Assembly: GCA_035623615.1 (NCBI GenBank)
Contig: DASPTB010000235.1
Span: 1 to 6,267 of the forward strand
DNA from: DASPTB01 sp035623615
GTDB lineage: Bacteria > Actinomycetota > UBA4738
Direction: 5' to 3'
Length of the DNA: 6,267 bases
Part shown: positions 1 through 4,836 of the stretch, in pieces
Numbering within the stretch: position 1 is the first letter of the stretch
Layout of the letters: each line of letters opens with the position of its first letter
Made by a program: the position numbers and the translations under genes
Notes under the pieces: generated by a model
What the model was told of the DNA's origin: nothing
Database searches by the model: none
What the model saw: only the letters and a program-made list of their open reading frames with translations

Positions 1-762
1 GCCCATGTTCAGCGGCGTCTCGATCCCGAGCATGGCGAGGATCGTGAACGAGAAGAAGGTCAGGTTCGCCGGGAGACCCAGCGCGGCCTTCCCGTTGTCG
101 GTCCGGAACGGGTTCCAGCCCGTCGAGAACGACGTCGAGGATGCATGGCCCTTTAGGAGCCAGATGACGCCCGAGAGCCCGATCAGGAAGATCACCGCCG
201 CGTACACCCAGAACTGGACGTTCACGTAGTTCTGCGTCACCCGCATCCTGAGGTACGACATCGTGGCGCTGAACCACATGACCGCGAGGACGACGAGCCC
301 CATCTGCCAGTTCTCGGTCAGAATCGCGCACGGCTTGCCACTGCACGTGAAGAACGCCGCGAACTGCTGGAGGAAGTTCGCGACGAGGATGCCGATGAAC
401 ACGAGCGAGATCGGGCCCGGCCACCATGCGACGAACCCCGCGAAGAATCCCCAGAAGGGGCCCAGCACCTTGTGGGTCCACACGTACAGCGAGCCCTCCT
501 CGGGGAACATGCGCCCGAGCTGGGCCGTCACGAACGCGCCGGTGACGAGGAACGTCAGGATGGCGAGGATCCAGAAGATGAAGACCGACGGCCCGGCGAA
601 CTGCACCCCGGCCGAGTTGTTGATGAACAGCACGATGGCGACGAAGATCACCACCATGTCGAACGGCCCGAGGGTCCGCGCCACAAGGACGGGCGCGATC
701 TTTTCCGAGATCATCTCGGAGCCCGGGCTCACCCCACCGACCGCCTGACCCTGTGCGGCCAT
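1..762 (-). CDS. APC-superfamily amino-acid permease (C-terminal part missing)
   Basis: This is the N-terminal 254 residues of an integral membrane transporter. The frame stays open to base 1, so the 3' end lies outside the window. Hydrophobic segments fall at about residues 34-52, 58-80, 103-131, 152-170, 182-203 and 230-248, giving six of the roughly 12 expected helices. The stretch FPEEGSLYVW at 86-95, followed by GPFWGFFAGFVAWWPGP at 101-117, is the typical loop and TM3 region of APC amino-acid transporters. GIETPLNMG at the visible end matches the TM6 Glu-Pro region of that superfamily. The family imports or exchanges amino acids, usually with H+ or Na+; the substrate cannot be read here, although the glutamate/GABA-antiporter-like branch is a possibility. 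The ATG start is supported by AAAGGGG (769-775 on the plus strand) six bases upstream. A Cys pair (C140, C145) lies in a predicted outside loop. The family call is firm; the substrate is unknown. Confidence 0.88.
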   Translation of the reverse strand, partial: MAAQGQAVGGVSPGSEMISEKIAPVLVARTLGPFDMVVIFVAIVLFINNSAGVQFAGPSVFIFWILAILTFLVTGAFVTAQLGRMFPEEGSLYVWTHKVLGPFWGFFAGFVAWWPGPISLVFIGILVANFLQQFAAFFTCSGKPCAILTENWQMGLVVLAVMWFSATMSYLRMRVTQNYVNVQFWVYAAVIFLIGLSGVIWLLKGHASSTSFSTGWNPFRTDNGKAALGLPANLTFFSFTILAMLGIETPLNMG

Positions 763-847
763 CCGCAACCCCTTTCTGGTCCGCGGGAGGCCTACCCCCG
801 ATTCCGCCGGACTGCTCCGGCCCCCCGTACACAGCGCGATTGCCGGA

Positions 848-876
848 AATGTAGCCCGGCGTCCGCACGAAGTCCA
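848..876 (-). promoter_or_regulatory. Candidate sigma-70-type promoter for the permease
   Basis: Read on the minus strand, TGGACT (871-876) and TACATT (848-853) are separated by exactly 17 bases. Each matches the -35 or -10 consensus at four of six positions. The -10 lies about 85 bases upstream of the permease ATG. Both boxes are imperfect, so this is a weak prediction based on spacing and position. Confidence 0.25.
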
Positions 877-884
877 GACGGACG
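860..884. repeat. Inverted repeat overlapping the candidate permease promoter
   Basis: CGTCCG (860-865) and CGGACG (879-884) form a perfect 6-bp dyad with a 13-base centre. It covers the proposed -35 box and reaches into the spacer, which is where a repressor operator would sit. Short GC dyads are common in high-GC DNA, so an operator role is inference only. Confidence 0.25.
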
Positions 885-971
885 TTCGACGGAGAATGGT
901 CCCGCCGGTTTGCACTGAGAACGGGCGTTTCGGTCAGTCGCCCCACCTCGGGCCTGTAGCGTGCTCCGTGA

Positions 972-986
972 CGGGGGCAGACCCCG
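972..986 (-). terminator. Weak hairpin just after the acetyltransferase stop
   Basis: CGGGG (972-976) and CCCCG (982-986) can pair around a five-base loop, two bases beyond the acetyltransferase stop codon on the minus strand. No T-rich tail follows, so it is not a standard intrinsic terminator. At most it may mark an mRNA 3' end. Confidence 0.15.
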
Positions 987-988
987 CG

Positions 989-1840
989 TCAGCCGGCCGC
1001 GAAGCTCGCCTGGGCGAGCAGCAGACGGCGTTCCCCGGGAAGGTTTCGCTCCCCGAGCCGCATGTGGGTGAGCCGCCGGCTTTCCTGGAACCCGAGAGTA
1101 AGGAGCACGTCGGTGAACGCGCATTCCATCGGGACGAGAAGCCGCGTCTCCTCCTCGGGTCGGTTCGACGGATGGGCCAGCGCCGCCAGCACCAGGTGCT
1201 CGGCGACCTCCGGCGAGCGTGCGCAGCCCGGGCCGAGCAGGCGCTCGCGCGCGAACAGGTAGCCCATCAGCTCGTTCCCTTCCCGGATGCCATACACGCG
1301 AGGCGATTCGTCCTCTCGGATCGCCCCCAGCAGCACGGCCCGGTCCCCCCCGAACACCGATCGATCGAGCGCCAGGAGTTCCCCGAGGTCGTCGATCCGT
1401 TCGGCCGGCGAGTCGTCCTCGGAGGCCGGCGAGGCGGGAGCGATGAGCGCGATCGTCTCGCCGATCGGTTCGAAGCCCAGGCGTTCGTAGACGGGCCGGC
1501 CCTTCTCGCTGGCGTCGAGCGCGATGGTCCGGCACCCGCGCTCCTTCCCCCACGCGACGACGTGTGCGGAGAGCCGGGTGGCGAGCCCTTGCCGTTCGTG
1601 ATCGGGGAGCGTCGCGACCAACCCGAGCCAGCAGAACGCTCCGTACGCCAACGCCCCCGCCATCGCGACGACCTCGCCGCCGTCGTCTGCGACGAACCAG
1701 CCGTCCGGCTGCACCCGCAGGTAGGTCTCGACCTCACGGCGCCAGGACGGCGGCCGGTAGGCGGTCGTCAGCAGATGGTCCGCCTGTTCCAGATCGGACT
1801 CGGAACCCTGAAGGAGTCGGATGCTTGCCTCGGCTGTCAC
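989..1840 (-). CDS. Two-domain GNAT-family N-acetyltransferase
   Basis: This encodes a 283-residue cytoplasmic protein predicted to move acetyl from acetyl-CoA to an amine; the acceptor is unknown. Residues 7-140 form a GNAT fold. The central strand and pyrophosphate-loop region are WLGLVATLPDHERQGLATRL (71-90), followed by the typical last-motif segment PVYERLGFEPIG (116-127). The loop reads ERQGLA where the family norm is R/Q-x-x-G-x-G/A, so the first basic or amide residue is replaced by Glu. Residues about 145-283 look like a second, degenerate acetyltransferase-like domain, as in Acetyltransf_18-type proteins, with FQESRRLTHMRLG near the end. I chose the GTG at 1840 because GAGGA (plus-strand 1847-1851) sits six bases upstream and homology-like sequence begins at IRLLQ. 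A GTG at 1918 would add 26 Pro/Arg-rich residues without a good ribosome binding site. It is transcribed towards the permease, 226 bp away. Confidence 0.87.
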   Translation of the reverse strand: MTAEASIRLLQGSESDLEQADHLLTTAYRPPSWRREVETYLRVQPDGWFVADDGGEVVAMAGALAYGAFCWLGLVATLPDHERQGLATRLSAHVVAWGKERGCRTIALDASEKGRPVYERLGFEPIGETIALIAPASPASEDDSPAERIDDLGELLALDRSVFGGDRAVLLGAIREDESPRVYGIREGNELMGYLFARERLLGPGCARSPEVAEHLVLAALAHPSNRPEEETRLLVPMECAFTDVLLTLGFQESRRLTHMRLGERNLPGERRLLLAQASFAAG

Positions 1841-1866
1841 GGGACGTCCTCGGTCTCGGCGAGCCG
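1827..1866. repeat. Copy A of a roughly 40-bp imperfect direct repeat
   Basis: The 20 bases at 1827-1846 are identical to 4715-4734. After one mismatch, CCTCGG, CTCGG and GAGCCG blocks also match, with one small indel and one further mismatch. This copy covers the GTG start, first codons and ribosome binding site of the acetyltransferase. It contains CCTCGG twice, 20 bp apart (1828-1833 and 1848-1853), and an 8-bp palindrome, GGACGTCC (1842-1849), that the other copy lacks. Confidence 0.7.
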
Positions 1867-1949
1867 GGACAGGATACCCACGGCCATAGGGCGCGACGGT
1901 CGGACGCGGACCGAACACTCGAGGCCGGCCATGAATAGACTCCGATCCT

Positions 1950-2036
1950 GGGGGGATGGCCGAGCGGACGAAGGCGGCGGTCTTGAAAACCGCTAGGGGC
2001 GCAAGTCCCTCCAGGGTTCGAATCCCTGTCCCCCCG
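1950..2036 (+). tRNA. tRNA-Ser, anticodon UGA
   Basis: A complete 87-nt class II tRNA. The acceptor stem pairs GGGGGGA (1950-1956) with TCCCCCC (2029-2035), and G2036 is the discriminator base. The anticodon stem pairs GCGGT (1977-1981) with ACCGC (1989-1993) around the loop CTTGAAA, giving anticodon TGA at 1984-1986, which reads UCA serine codons. A long variable arm with GGGG/TCCC pairing (about 1996-2011) is the expected serine feature. The T arm pairs CAGGG (2012-2016) with CCCTG (2024-2028) around TTCGAAT. CCA is not encoded, so it must be added after transcription. No clear promoter is visible in the 109 bases upstream. No copy of the tRNA 3' end occurs elsewhere in the window, so there is no sign of an integrated element. 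Confidence 0.97.
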
Positions 2037-2062
2037 CTTCGAGCTGGGACGGCGCGTCGATC

Positions 2063-2080
2063 CGACCTCTGGGTCGCTTC
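2063..2080 (+). terminator. Possible hairpin terminator for the tRNA
   Basis: CGACC (2063-2067) and GGTCG (2072-2076) form a perfect 5-bp stem with a four-base TCTG loop, 26 bases past the tRNA 3' end. The following CTTC is only mildly T-rich. Position favours a 3'-end role; stem length and tail do not. Confidence 0.22.
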
Positions 2081-2191
2081 ACTCGCGGGTCAGTGGAGCA
2101 GATAGTGGAACAGCCATCGGGCGGCTCGCATCAGTCTGGCTTTGTGACTGGCAAGCTAATCTGAGCCGAGACGACGCGGAGGAGGGGTGCG

Positions 2192-2650
2192 ATGGATACG
2201 GCAGCCTTCTTGAACAAAAGTCGGGAGACCATCGTAGGCGAGGCAGAGGCTTCCCTGGAGGCTCGCCACGTTCGCCACTACGAGGCCGTCCGCGGCCAGG
2301 AGCTTCGGGAGCGCCTGGACAGGCTCTTCGACCGCTTGATCGAGTCGGTCGAGGATCGGGATCTGACCCCGATCCTTCGTTACACCCGAGAGCTTGCGGA
2401 GGAGCGATTCAAGGGGGGCTACGGCCTTTCGGAGGTTCAAGCCGCGTTCAACGTGCTCGAGGAATCCGTGTGGAGTCATGTCTTGGCCTCCCTCGACCCC
2501 TCCGAGTTCGCCGAAGCACTCGGATTGGTGAGTAGCGCGCTCGGCGCGGCAAAGGACAACCTGGGTCGGACCTATGTGTCACTCGCGACAGACAGTCACG
2601 CCCCCTCGCTCAACGTGCGCCGGTTGTTTGCCGGGTCCGAAGGTACGTGA
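2192..2650 (+). CDS. RsbRD N-terminal-domain-like regulator, stand-alone
   Basis: A 152-residue soluble, mostly helical protein. The core, about residues 29-130, resembles the N-terminal sensor domain of RsbRD-type RsbT co-antagonists: HYEAVRGQELRERLDRLFDRLIES (29-52), then ILRYTRELAEERFKGGYGLSEVQAAFNVLEESVW (61-94), the most recognisable block. In the known family this domain precedes a STAS domain that takes part in the stressosome and partner switching controlling general stress sigma factors. Here the gene ends after the sensor part and has no STAS domain, so it cannot itself be the phosphorylated RsbR/RsbS-type partner. It may be a separate sensor or adaptor. The ATG start has an unusually strong, G-rich Shine-Dalgarno (GGAGGAGGGG, 2178-2187) four bases upstream. 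Its neighbours are tRNA-Ser upstream and ftsH 175 bp downstream. The family assignment comes from pattern recognition; the function is inferred. Confidence 0.75.
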   Translation: MDTAAFLNKSRETIVGEAEASLEARHVRHYEAVRGQELRERLDRLFDRLIESVEDRDLTPILRYTRELAEERFKGGYGLSEVQAAFNVLEESVWSHVLASLDPSEFAEALGLVSSALGAAKDNLGRTYVSLATDSHAPSLNVRRLFAGSEGT

Positions 2651-2652
2651 CC

Positions 2653-2676
2653 GCCGAGCCCATCGACAGTCTCGGC
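2653..2676 (+). terminator. Hairpin right after the RsbRD-like gene
   Basis: GCCGAG (2653-2658) and CTCGGC (2671-2676) pair perfectly around a 12-base loop, beginning two bases after the stop codon. There is no T tract after the stem, so it is at best a weak or Rho-assisted 3' end. The loop contains CATCGACAGT, which recurs exactly at 2697-2706, 36 bp on. Confidence 0.25.
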
Positions 2677-2696
2677 CTCGCTCCGGTGGGGTTGAA

Positions 2697-2706
2697 CATC
2701 GACAGT
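2697..2706. repeat. Second copy of a 10-bp direct repeat (first at 2661-2670)
   Basis: CATCGACAGT occurs at 2661-2670 and again here, 36 bp start to start, in the gap before ftsH. It could be a paired regulator site or chance. Confidence 0.3.
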
Positions 2707-2722
2707 TAGGCGGTTCCCGTGA

Positions 2723-2754
2723 CGAGGGGACGCGGTGACATCGGGGCCCCCTCG
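2723..2754. repeat. Inverted repeat in the ftsH leader region
   Basis: CGAGGGG (2723-2729) and CCCCTCG (2748-2754) form a 7-bp perfect stem with an 18-base loop, about 70 bases before the ftsH start. The loop side includes GGGGCCCC (2743-2750), a competing palindrome. It could be a 5'-UTR structure or part of a 3' end for the upstream gene. No role can be assigned. Confidence 0.3.
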
Positions 2755-2825
2755 GGTGGCGGACTCGACATCCGAGCGCGTCTCCGAGACGATGGACCGG
2801 TGAACCGCCTGGCCGAGGACCGATC

Positions 2826-4751
2826 GTGACCCAGCCGGCGCGAGGACCGGACCCCGGAGACCAGCAGCGGTCGACCGGCCCCGCCCCGCCGCCCCCGCCC
2901 GCGTGGCGCAGCTGGCTCATCGTGGCGGGATTCATCATCACCGCGCTGCTGCTCTTCCGCCCGGCGATGAACGGAACGGCGCCCGTCACGCTCACGTACT
3001 CGCAGTTCCTCCACGACGTCGGAGCCGGTCAGGTGAAGAGCGCGACCATCGATCCCAACGGCGCCGTGACCGGCGACCTGACGAACGGGAAGTCGTACAC
3101 GTCACAGATCCCGGTGGCGCTGCAGGACGCGACCCTCTCGCCGCTGCTCCAGCAGCACAACGTCCAGCTGACCGGAAAGGGTCCACCGAGCGCGACGCTG
3201 CTCACCATCATCGGAAGCCTGCTGCCCTTCCTCATCTTCCTGGGGATCTTCATCTTCCTCGGGCGGCGCGCAGGTCGGCAGATGGCGGCCGGGCTCGGCG
3301 GCATCACCGGATCCCGAGCCAAGCTGTACGACGCCGAGAAGCCGACGACGCGGTTCGCCGACGTCGCCGGCTACGAGGGCGCCAAGCAGGAGGTGGCGGA
3401 GGTCGTCGACTTCCTGAAGAACCCCGGCCGCTACGCGAAGGTCGGCGCCGTCGGGCCCAAGGGCGTGCTGATGGTCGGACCGCCCGGGACCGGGAAGACG
3501 CTGATGGCCCGGGCGGTCGCCGGCGAGGCGAACGTGCCCTTCTTTTCTGTCACCGGCTCGAGCTTCGTCGAGATCTTCGTCGGCGTCGGCGCCTCCCGCG
3601 TGCGGGACCTGTTCGGCGAGGCGCGCAAGCGCGCGCCCGCGATCGTGTTCATCGACGAGATCGACGCCATCGGCGGGCGCCGCGGCGGCGCCGTCGTCTC
3701 CAACGACGAGCGGGAACAGACGCTCAACCAGCTCCTCGCCGAGCTCGACGGATTCGACTCCACGGTCGGTGTCGTCGTCATCGCCGCCACCAACCGGCCG
3801 GAGACCCTCGACCCGGCGCTCCTGCGACCCGGCAGGTTCGATCGCCAGGTCGAGATCCCGCTGCCGAACCTGCGGGAGCGCGCGGCGATCCTCGCCGTCC
3901 ACGCCGAGGGGAAGAAGCTCGGGCCCGACGCGGATCTCGGCGTGGTCGCGAGGGGGACGCCGGGGTTCTCGGGTGCCGATCTCGCGAACCTGTTGAACGA
4001 GGCCGCCATCGTCGCGGTGCGCGACGATCGCGACGCCGTGACCGCCGAGGACTTCGACGAGGCGCGCGACCGGATCCTCCTGGGCCGGCGCGAGCCGTCC
4101 AACGCGCTGCTCCCTGAGGAAAAGCACTCCGTGGCGGTGCACGAGGCCGGGCACGCCCTGGTCGCCGTGCTCTCCGAGCACGCCGACCCGGTCGCGAAGG
4201 TCACGATCCTTCCGGCGGGGCAGGCCCTCGGCGTCACGCAGCAACTTCCGGTCGACGAGCGTCACCTGTACCCGGAGAGCTACCTCCTGGACTCGCTGGC
4301 CGTGAGGATGGGTGGCCGCGCGGCCGAAGAGCTGGTGCTCGGCGAGGGGTCGACGGGCGCGTCCAACGACCTCGCCGGCGCGACCCAGCTCGCCATCCGG
4401 ATGGTCGCCGAGTTCGGGCTGAGTGCCAGGCTCGGGCCCGTGGGGTTCTCCAACGACGGCCCCGCGTACCTCGGCCAGCAGGAGATCCGAAGCCGCCAGT
4501 ACGCGGAGGCGACGCAGCGGGTGATCGACGAAGAGGTCGAGCGTCTCCTCAAGCATGCGCACGAGCGAGCGACGACGCTGCTCTCGACGCACCGCGAGGC
4601 GCTCGACCGCGTGGTGGAGCTGCTGCTGGAACGCGAGACGATCGACGGCAGCGACGTCATGGCGGCCGTGGGAAAGACTGAGAAGGCCCCAACCCCGGGC
4701 GCTCCCGCCCTGGCGCCTCGGCTGTCACGGGACGACCTCGGAGCTCGGTGA
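2826..4751 (+). CDS. ftsH: ATP-dependent zinc metalloprotease FtsH
   Basis: A complete 641-residue membrane AAA+ protease, of normal length for FtsH. FtsH hexamers pull damaged or short-lived membrane and cytoplasmic proteins through the ring and cut them at a zinc site on the cytoplasmic side. Visible in order: a Pro-rich N-tail (1-26), TM1 (30-44), an extracytoplasmic domain (about 46-122), TM2 (124-145), Walker A GPPGTGKT (218-225), the pore segment FVEIFVGVGASR (247-258), Walker B IVFIDE (273-278), the second region of homology ATNRPETLDPALLRPGRFDR (321-340) and HEAGH (439-443). The likely third zinc ligand is D515 in TGASNDL. All key residues are present, so it should be active. Differences from the best-known FtsH sequences include SNDEREQ where GHDEREQ is usual and GVTQQLPVDERHLYPESYLLDSL in the protease domain; this suggests a divergent paralogue class. 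The GTG start has GAGGA (2815-2819) six bases upstream. The final codons lie in a repeat shared with 1827-1866. Confidence 0.97.
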   Translation: MTQPARGPDPGDQQRSTGPAPPPPPAWRSWLIVAGFIITALLLFRPAMNGTAPVTLTYSQFLHDVGAGQVKSATIDPNGAVTGDLTNGKSYTSQIPVALQDATLSPLLQQHNVQLTGKGPPSATLLTIIGSLLPFLIFLGIFIFLGRRAGRQMAAGLGGITGSRAKLYDAEKPTTRFADVAGYEGAKQEVAEVVDFLKNPGRYAKVGAVGPKGVLMVGPPGTGKTLMARAVAGEANVPFFSVTGSSFVEIFVGVGASRVRDLFGEARKRAPAIVFIDEIDAIGGRRGGAVVSNDEREQTLNQLLAELDGFDSTVGVVVIAATNRPETLDPALLRPGRFDRQVEIPLPNLRERAAILAVHAEGKKLGPDADLGVVARGTPGFSGADLANLLNEAAIVAVRDDRDAVTAEDFDEARDRILLGRREPSNALLPEEKHSVAVHEAGHALVAVLSEHADPVAKVTILPAGQALGVTQQLPVDERHLYPESYLLDSLAVRMGGRAAEELVLGEGSTGASNDLAGATQLAIRMVAEFGLSARLGPVGFSNDGPAYLGQQEIRSRQYAEATQRVIDEEVERLLKHAHERATTLLSTHREALDRVVELLLERETIDGSDVMAAVGKTEKAPTPGAPALAPRLSRDDLGAR

Positions 4752-4755
4752 GCCG
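4715..4755. repeat. Copy B of the roughly 40-bp imperfect direct repeat
   Basis: The partner of 1827-1866. It supplies the last 11 codons of ftsH (PRLSRDDLGAR), the stop and four bases beyond. It again holds two CCTCGG boxes 20 bp apart (4716-4721 and 4736-4741). Matching stops abruptly on both sides: the bases before 4715 and after 4755 do not align with copy A's flanks. Confidence 0.7.
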
Positions 4756-4761
4756 AGGCGG

Positions 4762-4802
4762 GACGGCCGCTGGCGGCGTTCGCCCGGCCGGTCGTCTTTC
4801 TT
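4762..4802 (+). terminator. Probable intrinsic terminator after ftsH
   Basis: GACGGCC (4762-4768) pairs with GGCC-G-GTC (4786-4793, one bulged G). Inside this stem, GGCG and CGCC (4772-4784) form a second helix. The stem is followed by GTCTTTCTT, a moderate T-rich tail. It starts 11 bases after the ftsH stop, the expected place, and it would insulate the lipoprotein gene. The tail is interrupted by C, so efficiency is uncertain. Confidence 0.5.
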
Positions 4803-4836
4803 CATGCAGTCGCGCGAAGTCGCCGATAACCCTGCC

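Noticed and set aside
792..1553. 253-aa minus-strand open frame in the permease-acetyltransferase region
   Set aside because: It overlaps the acetyltransferase in another frame and its composition is Arg/Gly/Pro-rich, typical of a frame shadow.
1931..1949. TAGACT (1936-1941) as a -10 box for the tRNA
   Set aside because: Its distance to the tRNA is acceptable, but no -35 resembling consensus lies 16-18 bases upstream, so the support is too weak.
896..1996. 366-aa plus-strand open frame opposite the acetyltransferase
   Set aside because: Its translation is Arg/Pro-rich with no recognisable domain and it runs into the tRNA. The opposite strand encodes a clear GNAT protein. High-GC DNA produces such shadows.
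1950..2036. tRNA-Ser as an attachment site for a genomic island
   Set aside because: No duplicate of the tRNA 3' end, integrase or phage gene is visible; the downstream genes look like chromosomal housekeeping or stress genes.
2107..2137. GGAAC as an ECF sigma -35 upstream of the RsbRD-like gene
   Set aside because: No CGTT or similar -10 is found at the required spacing.
3102..4592. 496-aa minus-strand open frame opposite ftsH
   Set aside because: It mirrors the strongly conserved ftsH frame. The product is low-complexity and charged, with no known motif.
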